Positions 45,875-53,132 of a DNA stretch of 64,000 bases are shown here, piece by piece. Positions within the stretch are counted from its first letter, which is position 1; each line of letters starts with the position of its first letter. Where the stretch lies: assembly GCF_002868735.1 (NCBI RefSeq), contig NZ_CP025611.1, positions 490,501-554,500 on the forward strand, written 5' to 3'. The translations under genes and the position numbers were made by a program. The notes beneath the pieces are model-generated. The model searched no databases. It saw only the letters and a list, made by a program, of their open reading frames with translations, and was not told the origin of the DNA. This DNA is from Niveispirillum cyanobacteriorum (lineage in GTDB: Bacteria > Pseudomonadota > Alphaproteobacteria > Azospirillales > Azospirillaceae).

Positions 45875-46523
45875 ACCCTTCAGCCATGGCCAGATCGTCC
45901 GGGCCATTGATGTTGAAAAACGGGTCGATGCCGTCCGGTCCGGCAGGGAAGGGGACATCGACCCGCCCATGCCGGGCGGCAAAGACCCCAACCTTGCGCA
46001 GCCCCTCGTCCCGCAAGGCGGTGCGTAGGTCCTCGCGCAGGCTGACGGGCCACAGGGCGACGGTCGGGTGCCGAACGCCATCCGGCCCCACGGCCATGGC
46101 CACCGTCCCTCCGCCACCGGCCAATGCAGCCGCCAGTGCGGGATAAAGATTGGCAGGCAGAAAGGGCGTGTCACAGGGTACGCACAGGATATGTGTACTG
46201 TCTGGCCGATGTGTGGCGGTCCAGTCCATGGCCGCCAATATCCCGGCCAGCGGTCCTGGCCGGTCCGGCACATTGTCCGTCACCACGGTCAGGGACCCTA
46301 ACCCCGGCACATCGCTGAAACGACCCGGGTCATCATTGGCGGACAGCAGGACAGCATCACTCCACAACCTCGCCTGTGCCATGATATGGCCCAGCAGCGG
46401 GATACCAGCCAGCAGCCGCAACCCCTTGTCGCCACCGCCCATGCGGCTGGACCATCCGCCCGCCAGGATAATGGCAACGGGCAGTCGGACAATCTCTTGT
46501 GTTTCTGGCGCGCTACCCCTCAT
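45852..46523 (-). CDS. mobA: Molybdenum cofactor guanylyltransferase MobA
   Basis: 223 residues. The nucleotide-binding signature is LAGGWSSRMGGGDKGLRLL (about residues 20-38), followed by GPLAGILAAMDW, VPCDTPFLPANLY and the C-terminal FFNINGPDDLAMAEGF. MobA joins GMP from GTP to molybdopterin to give the bis-MGD cofactor. The gene is convergent with, and overlaps by 23 bases, the last exporter permease, so it is probably a core gene beside the accessory locus rather than part of it. moaD/moaE of the same pathway are 41 kb away. Confidence 0.94.
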   Translation of the reverse strand: MRGSAPETQEIVRLPVAIILAGGWSSRMGGGDKGLRLLAGIPLLGHIMAQARLWSDAVLLSANDDPGRFSDVPGLGSLTVVTDNVPDRPGPLAGILAAMDWTATHRPDSTHILCVPCDTPFLPANLYPALAAALAGGGGTVAMAVGPDGVRHPTVALWPVSLREDLRTALRDEGLRKVGVFAARHGRVDVPFPAGPDGIDPFFNINGPDDLAMAEGFIRSAGP

Positions 46524-46621
46524 GGAATGACTTCCGTTTCTATACGCGCATTCATGGTGTCAGACACAATGATCGGTAACAAATCTGAGATGTATCGCAT
46601 TGCAACTCGCTCTAATTTTGC

Positions 46622-46637
46622 GGCATGCATTCATGCC
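46622..46637. promoter_or_regulatory. Perfect palindrome in the borosin promoter region
   Basis: GGCATGCATTCATGCC is a 6+6 palindrome with a 4-base centre, about 90 bases before the borosin start and about 100 bases from the mobA start. It fits an operator for a dimeric repressor. No sigma-54 element or TGTCCG-type site was found in this region. Confidence 0.4.
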
Positions 46638-46724
46638 TCGAATGCGTTAGGGTCATGGCGCCTTCGGCGTAGCCCGTTTGGAAATTGACCAATCTCAGAT
46701 CCGTACCCAGGGGGACCAAGGACG

Positions 46725-48383
46725 ATGCCCAATTCCTTCGATCTGTCCAAGCCGATTGTGACCGGCCAGACCCATGGCAGCCTGACAGTCGTCGGCACGG
46801 GTATCCGGTCGATCTCGCATTTCACGCAGGAGGCCATCGGCCATATCCGTGATGCCGATGTCGTGTTTTTTGGTGTTCCTGATGGTGTTACGGCCAGTTT
46901 CATCCGCGAACTGAACCCCAATTCCTATAATCTGGCCCTGCATTATGGCGAGGACAAGCGCCGCCTGATTACCTATGTGCAGATGGCTGAACTGATCCTG
47001 CGCGCCGTGCGCGAGGGCAAGCGCGTCACCGCCGTTTTCTACGGCCACCCCGGCTTCTTCGTGTCGCCCGCCCGCCGCGCCCTGAATATCGCGCGCAAGG
47101 AAGGCCACCGGACGGAGATGCTGCCCGGCATTTCCTCCACCGACTATCTGTTTGCCGACCTGCGCATTGATCCGTCCGTCCATGGTTGCCAGATACTGGA
47201 TGCGACGGACCTGCTGTTGCGTAATCGGCCAGTCGTGACCTCAAGCCACGTCGTGCTTCTGCAGGTGGGTTCCGTTGGCGACAGTTTCTTCTCCGCCACG
47301 GGCTTCAAGAACAGCAAGCGGGCCATCCTGTTTGAGCGGCTGATCGAGATTTATGGCGAGAACCATCCCGCTTATCACTATGTCGGCGCCACGTTCCCTG
47401 GTCTCGACAGCCAGATCATCCGTCGGCCCTTGAAGGCCTATCGTGACCCCAAGATATTGGCTTCGGTACATTTCGCTTGTTCGGTCTATCTGCCGCCGGC
47501 AGAGGTTCTGCCTGTGGATGCCGCGATGGCGGAGCGCATGGGCGTCACGCCGCCGGGCAGCTTGGCCGCCCGCGTCGGTGATAATCTGGAAAAGGTTCCC
47601 GCGGGCGATTACGGCCCGTTCGAACTGGACGCCATCGCCCGACTGGACAAGGAACCAGTCGGTGGGCAGGAACGCCGGACCTCGAAGGCGCTTTACCGTA
47701 TCCTGTCCCAGATGTCCGCCAATCCCAGTGCTGCCGAGGCGTATCGCCGCGATCCCAAGACCTATGTCAGCCTGTTCGCCGGTCTGACGGATGATGAGAA
47801 GCAGGCGCTGACCGGTCGTAGCGCGGGGGCGCTGCATACGGCGTCTCTGCAGATTGTGCGCGCGCCGGCTGTCGTGGCCGCCCCGATCCCGGCCGGCGAT
47901 GTGCCGTCTTCTCCCATCAATGCCGTCACGGCCAGCGACCCTGCTGAACTGAACGATCCGGTCGAACAGAATGATGGTGGCGAACTGAACGACGCCGCCG
48001 AACTGAATGATCCCAGTGAGCTGAACGACGCCGCCGAGTTGAACGACGCTGCTGAGTTGAACGACGCTGCTGAGTTGAACGACGCCGCCGAGCTGAACGA
48101 CGCTGCTGAGTTGAACGACGCCGCCGAGCTGAACGACGCTGCTGAGTTGAACGACGCCGCCGAGCTGAACGACGCTGCTGAGTTGAATGACGCCGCCGAG
48201 CTGAACGACGCTGCTGAGTTGAACGACGCTGCTGAGTTGAATGACGCCGCCGAGCTGAACGACGCTGCTGAGTTGAACGACGCTGCTGAGTTGAACGACG
48301 CCGCCGAGCTGAACGACGCTGCTGAGTTGAATGACGCTGCCGAGCTGAACGACGCTGCCGAACCTGTTGATCACAAGAAGTGA
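46725..48383 (+). CDS. Fused borosin: alpha-N-methyltransferase with binding domain and hexapeptide-repeat core
   Basis: 552 residues. Residues about 18-262 are a tetrapyrrole-methylase-fold SAM enzyme with the features of borosin methyltransferases such as fungal OphMA and bacterial SonM: SLTVVGTGIRS, a Tyr/Arg cluster (Y74, R80, Y84), VFYGHPGFFVSPARRAL, the motif EMLPGISSTDYLFADL, then DATDLLLRN and LLQVGSVGDS. In that family the enzyme methylates backbone amides of a precursor peptide. Residues about 318-372 form a helical domain (ILSQMSANPSAAEAYRRDP, then LFAGLTDDEKQALTG) like the borosin-binding/clasp region. A linker rich in Pro/Ala (373-407) leads to 23 hexapeptides (408-545) and the tail EPVDHKK. 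So enzyme and substrate appear fused. No protease or cyclase is adjacent. Modification of the repeats is inference. Confidence 0.88.
   Translation: MPNSFDLSKPIVTGQTHGSLTVVGTGIRSISHFTQEAIGHIRDADVVFFGVPDGVTASFIRELNPNSYNLALHYGEDKRRLITYVQMAELILRAVREGKRVTAVFYGHPGFFVSPARRALNIARKEGHRTEMLPGISSTDYLFADLRIDPSVHGCQILDATDLLLRNRPVVTSSHVVLLQVGSVGDSFFSATGFKNSKRAILFERLIEIYGENHPAYHYVGATFPGLDSQIIRRPLKAYRDPKILASVHFACSVYLPPAEVLPVDAAMAERMGVTPPGSLAARVGDNLEKVPAGDYGPFELDAIARLDKEPVGGQERRTSKALYRILSQMSANPSAAEAYRRDPKTYVSLFAGLTDDEKQALTGRSAGALHTASLQIVRAPAVVAAPIPAGDVPSSPINAVTASDPAELNDPVEQNDGGELNDAAELNDPSELNDAAELNDAAELNDAAELNDAAELNDAAELNDAAELNDAAELNDAAELNDAAELNDAAELNDAAELNDAAELNDAAELNDAAELNDAAELNDAAELNDAAELNDAAELNDAAEPVDHKK
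47946..48359 (+). repeat. 18-base tandem repeat encoding 23 hexapeptides of the putative borosin core
   Basis: Twenty-three in-frame 18-base units: ELNDPV, EQNDGG, ELNDAA, ELNDPS, then nineteen ELNDAA. Units differ by synonymous changes only in the later part (GCC/GCT, CTG/TTG, AAC/AAT), in patterns that suggest duplication of multi-unit blocks. Each unit carries one Glu and one Asp, giving about -46 net charge. Confidence 0.95.
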
Positions 48384-48422
48384 TGCATCCACCATGCCGC
48401 TCTGCGCGGGCATTTAACTAAC

Positions 48423-48470
48423 ACCAACCGGCGCCGTGGTATGCTTGCATGCTGCGGCGCTATTGGTTTT
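48423..48470 (+). terminator. Probable terminator of the borosin gene
   Basis: ACCAA and GCGCCG pair with CGGCGC and TTGGT (left arm 48423-48436, right arm 48454-48466) around a 17-base loop, ending in TTTT. It lies 39 bases after the stop. Confidence 0.6.
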
Positions 48471-48609
48471 GCGTCTCGCCTTTGGTTTGAATAATGATAT
48501 GGAGGGAGGGGCGCATTTGTTCATCTGATCCCTGCCTTCGTCGTCTGGAAAGGACGACCATACTTTGGTTAGTCTTTGTGAACCCTCGAATGGTGCATTG
48601 CGGAGTCCA

Positions 48610-51486
48610 ATGCGTAACATCGTGACAGACTTCTTCGGGCGTCCGGACGATATCGCTTGGTTGCTGGCGAATATCGACCAGGAGCAGGACTTGTTTCAGT
48701 CCTGTCGGCACAGGGTCGTCTTGGCGTGGTATCTGAGGCAGCGTGATACCGCTGCGGCCCTTTCGATTCTCGATGGGCTGGATAAGGAAGACTTTCTCGC
48801 CGTGCTGGAGGCGACACCGGCCTTGCGGGGGCTCTGGTACTTGGCGCGCATCGACTGTCTGCGTCTCCTGGCGCAGGTACCGGAGGCGCTGCGTCTGCTG
48901 CCCTACGCGCAGGCAGCTTTTCAGGAGGCCGGTGATCTTGTGGGTCTGGGTGATTGTGCTTTCGCGGCCGCAGAACTCTGTCTGACACAAGGCGATGCTC
49001 AAGGAGCATCGCACCTGCTTGAACGTGCCGTGGGTCTCTATCAGGAAGGCGGGGATGCCAAGCGTTCATTGATCGCTGCTGGTTGGCTGGCCTATCAGCA
49101 AAGCTATCTTGATGCCAAAGCGGCGGACGGACGTTGGGCCGAGGCGCTGGCCGCCAATAATTGGCTGGGCGATCCGGCGGTGGAGGCCTATGCCCGTACC
49201 TTCCATGGCGGCATTGCCTTTCAGTATGGGGATTTCCCTGCATCAATCCGCCACTGGCAAGAAGCTTATGATCATGCCCAGGCGGCGGGAGCGGTGTGGC
49301 TGGCCATCATCCTGGCGACGGTGACGGGGTCGGCCTATGCTAACCTGTTCGACCTTCCGACCGCGCTGGAATGGAAGGAGAAGGCCTATGCCTTGGCCAA
49401 GCCTACGGGCTGGCCTGAGGCACTGGGAACCACCTTGTCGTCAATGGCGGAGACAACGACCAGCCTGGGCGATCATGCGCGGGCGGGCTCCCTGTTTGAG
49501 GAGGCGCTGCCTTATCTGGACCGGCTGACCAATACCCGCCGTCATTTCATCGCCTATTCCGCCTATGGGCGGCTTTGCTTGGAAACCGGGGTGCCGGAAC
49601 GGGCGGTTGAGTGGTTTGAAAAGGCGGGTGTCATCGCCCGTAATCTTGGTCATCCTGATACGGAACGCTTGCACAGCAGTGCGATGACGTCGGCTCTGCT
49701 CAAACTGAACCGCGTCGGCGAGGCCGAGGCGATGATCATGGGCACGCTCAATCAACCGGGTTTCCGCGGAAATCCCTATTACGAGGTCGAAGCGCTGCGG
49801 TCCTTGGCGGCCGTGCGGCGTGCGCAGGATGGGGGCGATCCGTCGCGGGCGATTGCCATACTGGAACAGGCGGTGGCCAAAGGCACCAGTATGGACGGGC
49901 TCACCATCCGGGCCGATATCTATACTGAACTCGCCCGTGATTATGAGGCGGCAGGTGACTATCGTCAGGCCCTGCACTATGAGCGCTGCGCCCGGGCAAG
50001 CTGGCAGCGCAATTTCGACCAGCAGAATGGTTCCCGCATCCAGGCCTTGCAGGTTCGTTTCGACACAGCCCGGGCCAAATCCGACGCAGAGCATCACCGG
50101 ATGCTGGCCGGGGCGGAGGCTGCGCGCGCCGTCGAACTGGACCGTGCCAACCAGACGCTGGAACGGCTGGGTGTCATCGGACAGGAGATCACGGCGCGGC
50201 TGGACAGCGAGTCCGTTTTCACAACCTTGTCGCGCCATCTGCATGACCTGATGCCCACCAACACCTTGTTCGTGGGGCTGAAGGACGAGGCCAATGAGGT
50301 CATCGACATCCGGTACCGGATGGAGGATGGCAAGCGCCTGCCGTCGCGTCAGGTGCCGCTGGCATCCGACAATCTGTCCGCCCGCTGCGTGCGCGACAGC
50401 GAGGAAATCCTGGTGGCCTGGGGGGAGCGGACCAACCCCAACTCCGTGCCCGGCACCCGTCATATGCGCACAGTCCTGTTCCGCCCTCTGACCCTGGGGG
50501 ACCGGGTACTGGGGGTGGTGTCGGTGCAGAGTGACAAGCCCGATGCCTATGGCCCCCGCGAATTGCTGATCTTCCGGACCATCTGTGCCTACGGCGCTAT
50601 CGCCATGGCCAATGCGGAGGCGTATCAGCAACTGGACCGCGCCGTCGCCGAAACGCGGGAGGCGTTGCAGCGCCTGGTGCAGCAGGAAAAGATGGCTGCC
50701 CTGGGCCAGCTTGTCGCCGGTGTGGCGCATGAGGTGAATACGCCGCTGGGTGTTACGCTGTCGGCTGTGTCGCAACTGAACGACAGCGTCCGCCATCTGC
50801 GTGACCTGATCAAGCGCGGCAGCCTCACCCGCGCCCTGCTGACCGAGACGCTGGATAATGGACAGGATCTGGCCGCCCTGGCCCAGCGCAACGTGGTCCG
50901 CGCCGCCGACATGATCCGCACATTCAAGGGCGTGGCCGTTGACCATGGCAGTGACGAACGCCGCATCTTTGATTTGGATGAATACCTGACCGAGATCATG
51001 TCCCTGGTCCGTGCTCGGGTCACAGGCAATGGCAACCGGCTGGAGCTTGATGTCGTCTCGGTTCAGATGGACACCTATCCCGGCGCGCTGGCGCAGGTGA
51101 TCACCAATCTGGTGACCAATGTTGCCGACCATGCCTATGCGCCCGACCGTCCGGGCCGCATCCTGGTGCAGGCAAGGCGGATCGATTCAATGGTGGTGGA
51201 AATTGCGGTGCAGGATCACGGTGCCGGCATTCCGCCCGATATCCTGCCAAAGGTTTTCGACCCGTTCTTCACGACCCGCCGCGCATCGGGCAGCATGGGT
51301 CTGGGTCTGCATGTCGCGTTCAATCAGGTTACACAGCGTTTGAATGGCAATATCGTCATCGACAGTGTGCCGGGGCGCGGCACCGTGGCCATTCTGCGCA
51401 TCCCGCGCGAGGTATCGGGTCACATCCCGACCCGCATCCTGCCCACGCCGGCAGGTGCTGAGATGGATATCACACCAGCGCGTTGA
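48610..51486 (+). CDS. Soluble TPR-GAF histidine kinase
   Basis: 958 residues from MRNIVTDFFGRPDDIAWLLA, with GGAG six bases upstream; a TTG start 15 codons earlier is possible. Residues about 30-480 are TPR-like helical repeats (e.g. ALRLLPYAQAAFQEAGDLVG). A coiled coil precedes a GAF domain (about 525-670: FTTLSRHLHDLMPTNTLFVG). A dimerisation coil carries the phospho-acceptor H707 in LVAGVAHEVNTPLG, then HATPase with NLVTNVADHAYAP, DHGAGIP and GSMGLGLHVA. No membrane segment, so it senses a cytoplasmic signal or protein. No response regulator is adjacent. It lies between the borosin and the peptide cluster and its 3' end overlaps the first peptide gene by 17 bases, convergently. Confidence 0.9.
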   Translation: MRNIVTDFFGRPDDIAWLLANIDQEQDLFQSCRHRVVLAWYLRQRDTAAALSILDGLDKEDFLAVLEATPALRGLWYLARIDCLRLLAQVPEALRLLPYAQAAFQEAGDLVGLGDCAFAAAELCLTQGDAQGASHLLERAVGLYQEGGDAKRSLIAAGWLAYQQSYLDAKAADGRWAEALAANNWLGDPAVEAYARTFHGGIAFQYGDFPASIRHWQEAYDHAQAAGAVWLAIILATVTGSAYANLFDLPTALEWKEKAYALAKPTGWPEALGTTLSSMAETTTSLGDHARAGSLFEEALPYLDRLTNTRRHFIAYSAYGRLCLETGVPERAVEWFEKAGVIARNLGHPDTERLHSSAMTSALLKLNRVGEAEAMIMGTLNQPGFRGNPYYEVEALRSLAAVRRAQDGGDPSRAIAILEQAVAKGTSMDGLTIRADIYTELARDYEAAGDYRQALHYERCARASWQRNFDQQNGSRIQALQVRFDTARAKSDAEHHRMLAGAEAARAVELDRANQTLERLGVIGQEITARLDSESVFTTLSRHLHDLMPTNTLFVGLKDEANEVIDIRYRMEDGKRLPSRQVPLASDNLSARCVRDSEEILVAWGERTNPNSVPGTRHMRTVLFRPLTLGDRVLGVVSVQSDKPDAYGPRELLIFRTICAYGAIAMANAEAYQQLDRAVAETREALQRLVQQEKMAALGQLVAGVAHEVNTPLGVTLSAVSQLNDSVRHLRDLIKRGSLTRALLTETLDNGQDLAALAQRNVVRAADMIRTFKGVAVDHGSDERRIFDLDEYLTEIMSLVRARVTGNGNRLELDVVSVQMDTYPGALAQVITNLVTNVADHAYAPDRPGRILVQARRIDSMVVEIAVQDHGAGIPPDILPKVFDPFFTTRRASGSMGLGLHVAFNQVTQRLNGNIVIDSVPGRGTVAILRIPREVSGHIPTRILPTPAGAEMDITPAR

Positions 51487-51622
51487 ACGTGGCGGCCAGG
51501 AACAGGGCAACCGACAGGACCGTGGCAATCTCAAAGGCGCTGGCGCCATCCTTGATGAAGCTGCCGAAGCCGGAGAGGACTTCATCGGCGTCATGGGCGG
51601 CGGCGTTGATATAGGCGGACAT
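51470..51622 (-). CDS. 50-residue peptide, type A (copy 1)
   Basis: Encodes MSAYINAAAHDADEVLSGFG and on to ATVLSVALFLAATFNALV: a short helical polar head with acidic residues, then a hydrophobic C-terminus of about 18 residues. GGAG lies 8-11 bases before the ATG. It is one of five genes in 1.4 kb that all encode exactly 50 residues. It follows the type-B gene at 51666 on the same strand and should be read from the sigma-54 promoter at 51861. The 3' end overlaps the kinase gene by 17 bases. It resembles copy 52323 in almost every residue. Function unknown. Confidence 0.8.
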   Translation of the reverse strand: MSAYINAAAHDADEVLSGFGSFIKDGASAFEIATVLSVALFLAATFNALV

Positions 51623-51665
51623 GGGCTTTCTCCGTAAATCCGGTGGTGTTTCGCGTTGCTGCGGA

Positions 51666-51818
51666 TCAGAGCATCGTGTGCAGGGCCAGGGTCAGCAGAC
51701 CACCGATAGCCAGTGCCGTCGCCGCTTCGATCAGATCGGCAGCTGTGGGCAGAGAGGCGAACAGGCTGCTCAGGATGCTGTCATCGGCGGCATTGATCTG
51801 GCTCGTCAGGCTCGTCAT
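51666..51818 (-). CDS. 50-residue peptide, type B (copy 1)
   Basis: Encodes MTSLTSQINAADDSILSSLF and on to ALAIGGLLTLALHTML. GGAG precedes the start by 6 bases. It is first in the unit driven by the sigma-54 promoter at 51861. Its counterpart at 52692 differs at a minority of positions, and the DNA changes between them are largely third-position, so the protein is under selection. Layout: N-terminal polar helix, an S-L-P-T break at residues 28-31, hydrophobic C-terminal helix. Candidate secreted or membrane-active peptide; no family recognised. Confidence 0.8.
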   Translation of the reverse strand: MTSLTSQINAADDSILSSLFASLPTAADLIEAATALAIGGLLTLALHTML

Positions 51819-51860
51819 TTTCATCTCCGTGGGTTCGTGTCTTTCGATAACCCTGTAAGA

Positions 51861-51876
51861 GCAAAGGATGTGCCAA
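51861..51876 (-). promoter_or_regulatory. Sigma-54 promoter of peptide unit 1
   Basis: On the minus strand TTGGCACATCCTTTGC: the -24 element with one deviation (A for G), 4-base spacer and -12 TTGC. It lies about 43 bases before the type-B start. The downstream leader is nearly the same as in unit 2, including GACACGAACCCACGGAG. Confidence 0.85.
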
Positions 51877-51990
51877 GTGCCTTTTTGCCGTATTCTGGAA
51901 AATAATCGAGGGTGGTTGGCGCTGTTCAGCCTACAAAATGGCGAAAAAGACGATTAGTGGTCGAAATTGAGACCGGATATAGGTTTGTAC

Positions 51991-52006
51991 TGTCCGAAAA
52001 TGAACA
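51991..52006. promoter_or_regulatory. Upstream activator palindrome of peptide unit 1
   Basis: TGTCCGAAAATGAACA matches the exporter-operon palindromes at 30906 (TGTCCG, 4-base centre, yGrACA). It lies about 115 bases upstream of the -24 element, almost the same distance as in unit 2. Confidence 0.65.
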
Positions 52007-52120
52007 GCGATGATGGCGCTACTGTTCGCCTGTGGACGCTGCCGGTGGGGCAGCCGCGTTCCCCTTTATGGATGTCGATGCAGGCCCGCCACGTGTTCGC
52101 GTCTCAACATTCCTGAAACG

Positions 52121-52146
52121 CAAAAAGCCCGCCGGACGGGCGGGCT
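52121..52146 (-). terminator. Terminator of peptide unit 2
   Basis: Stem AGCCCGCC/GGCGGGCT (52126-52133 with 52139-52146) is followed on the minus strand by TTTTG. It lies about 180 bases past the stop of the last gene of the unit. Confidence 0.75.
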
Positions 52147-52322
52147 GTGCGGCTGCGCGGAGGGGCCGTGATCGGCGGTCGCGCATGATGTGGGCTTTGA
52201 GTAGTGGGTGCCTTGGGGCTGCCCCGGTGCCGGCGATGCGGCGGTCAGCGGTTTCATCGTGCCGGGCCATCCCGGCCACTCCCTTCTTCCCTTCCGCTGA
52301 ATACAGGGGGAAGGGAGGGGGA

Positions 52323-52475
52323 TCAGATCAGGGCGTGCAGGATGGTCGCGATAAAGGCGGCGACGGACAGGACCGTGGCAGCTTCGACAGTGCTGACGCC
52401 ATCCTTCACAAAGGCACCGAAGCCGGACAGGACTTCATCGGCATCGTGGGCGGCGGCGTTGATCATGGCGGACAT
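52323..52475 (-). CDS. 50-residue peptide, type A (copy 2)
   Basis: Encodes MSAMINAAAHDADEVLSGFG, then AFVKDG and a hydrophobic end ATVLSVAAFIATILHALI. A GGAGAG box lies upstream. Closest relative is the peptide at 51470, sharing NAAAHDADEVLSGFG and the K-D-G turn. Last gene of unit 2, downstream of the A-prime and B peptides. Confidence 0.8.
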   Translation of the reverse strand: MSAMINAAAHDADEVLSGFGAFVKDGVSTVEAATVLSVAAFIATILHALI

Positions 52476-52506
52476 GGGGGAACTCTCCTTCAGGCGGGTG
52501 GGGGGA

Positions 52507-52659
52507 TCAGAACAGGGCGTTCAGCAGGACAGCCATGAAACCGGCGACAGCGACGATGGCAACGGCTTCGACAGCATGGCTCAGCGTGGGAAGGGAAGCG
52601 CGGAAGCCGGACAGAACGTCGTTGGCGTCATGGGCGGCGGCATTGAGATAGGCAGACAT
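52507..52659 (-). CDS. 50-residue peptide, A/B hybrid type
   Basis: Encodes MSAYLNAAAHDANDVLSGFR, then ASLPTLSHAVEAVAIV and ends VAGFMAVLLNALF. The head is of type A and the middle ASLPT...VEA is of type B, so it looks like a recombinant or intermediate. An AGAGAAA purine box precedes the ATG. It lies 31 bases from the type-A gene and 32 bases from the type-B gene, in one presumed transcript. Confidence 0.8.
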   Translation of the reverse strand: MSAYLNAAAHDANDVLSGFRASLPTLSHAVEAVAIVAVAGFMAVLLNALF

Positions 52660-52691
52660 AATTTTCTCTTTCTCTTCAGTGTGTTGGTGGA

Positions 52692-52844
52692 TCAGAGCAT
52701 CGTGTGCAGGGCCAGCGTCAGCAGGCCGCCGATGGCCAGGGCCGTCACAGCTTCGATCATTTCTGCGGCCGTCGGCAGGGAGGCCAGGAAGCTGCTCAGC
52801 ATGTTCTCGTCGGCGGCTTCGATCTTGTTCGTCAGGTCGGTCAT
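52692..52844 (-). CDS. 50-residue peptide, type B (copy 2)
   Basis: Encodes MTDLTNKIEAADENMLSSFL, then ASLPTAAEMIEAVTA and ends LAIGGLLTLALHTML; the last 15 residues are the same as in copy 1 at 51666. GGAG lies 6 bases before the start. First gene of unit 2, about 42 bases after the perfect sigma-54 promoter at 52887. The polar head resembles the start of the exporter-operon peptide at 31055 in charge pattern only. Confidence 0.8.
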   Translation of the reverse strand: MTDLTNKIEAADENMLSSFLASLPTAAEMIEAVTALAIGGLLTLALHTML

Positions 52845-52886
52845 TTTCATCTCCGTGGGTTCGTGTCTCTCGATGACCCTGTATTA

Positions 52887-52902
52887 GCAAGGGGCGTGCC
52901 AA
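52887..52902 (-). promoter_or_regulatory. Sigma-54 promoter of peptide unit 2
   Basis: On the minus strand TTGGCACGCCCCTTGC, a perfect -24/-12 promoter. It is base-for-base the same 16-mer as the exporter-operon promoter at 30983. Confidence 0.9.
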
Positions 52903-53017
52903 GTGAGTTTTTGGCGCATTCTGGAAAATACAAGGCTGATCGAGAGGCGTTGATGTTTAGAAAGTGGTGAATTTGGCGATAAGTGGTTTGGATTGCGACA
53001 ACATCGGGGCGGCGACT

Positions 53018-53033
53018 GTCCGGAAATGGACAA
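53018..53033. promoter_or_regulatory. Upstream activator palindrome of peptide unit 2
   Basis: TGTCCGGAAATGGACA: TGTCCG, 4-base centre, TGGACA. About 117 bases upstream of the -24 element, matching the spacing in unit 1. Confidence 0.7.
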
Positions 53034-53132
53034 GGATCGGGGCCGGGATGTCCGCTGGCGAACGATTTACGCCTGTCCCGGCTCGACATGCGTGATTTGC
53101 ATCACATGGCGAAGCAGGTATGCGTCAGATGC

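Larger units (their letters stand above)
51819..52322. other. Region between the two peptide units, 504 bases
   Basis: Holds the sigma-54 promoter and upstream palindrome of the first unit and the terminator of the second. The stretch 52010-52120 and 52150-52320 shows open frames in several phases but none with a ribosome site or family resemblance. No sixth peptide gene was found. Confidence 0.5.

Noticed and set aside
47946-48359. CRISPR-like short tandem repeats
   Set aside because: Units are contiguous with no spacers, are a multiple of 3, and continue an open reading frame in phase.
47241-48413. 390-residue minus-strand frame with VVQLSS-type repeats
   Set aside because: It is the reverse reading of the borosin repeat array; its periodicity comes from the sense-strand units.
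51470-52844. Peptides as type I toxin-antitoxin toxins
   Set aside because: Although small and hydrophobic-tailed, they sit in multi-gene sigma-54 units with normal ribosome sites and no overlapping antisense promoter was seen.
51470-52844. Peptides as split-borosin precursors
   Set aside because: They lack the helical binding-domain pattern seen at residues 318-372 of the fused borosin and have no repeat or core-like tail.
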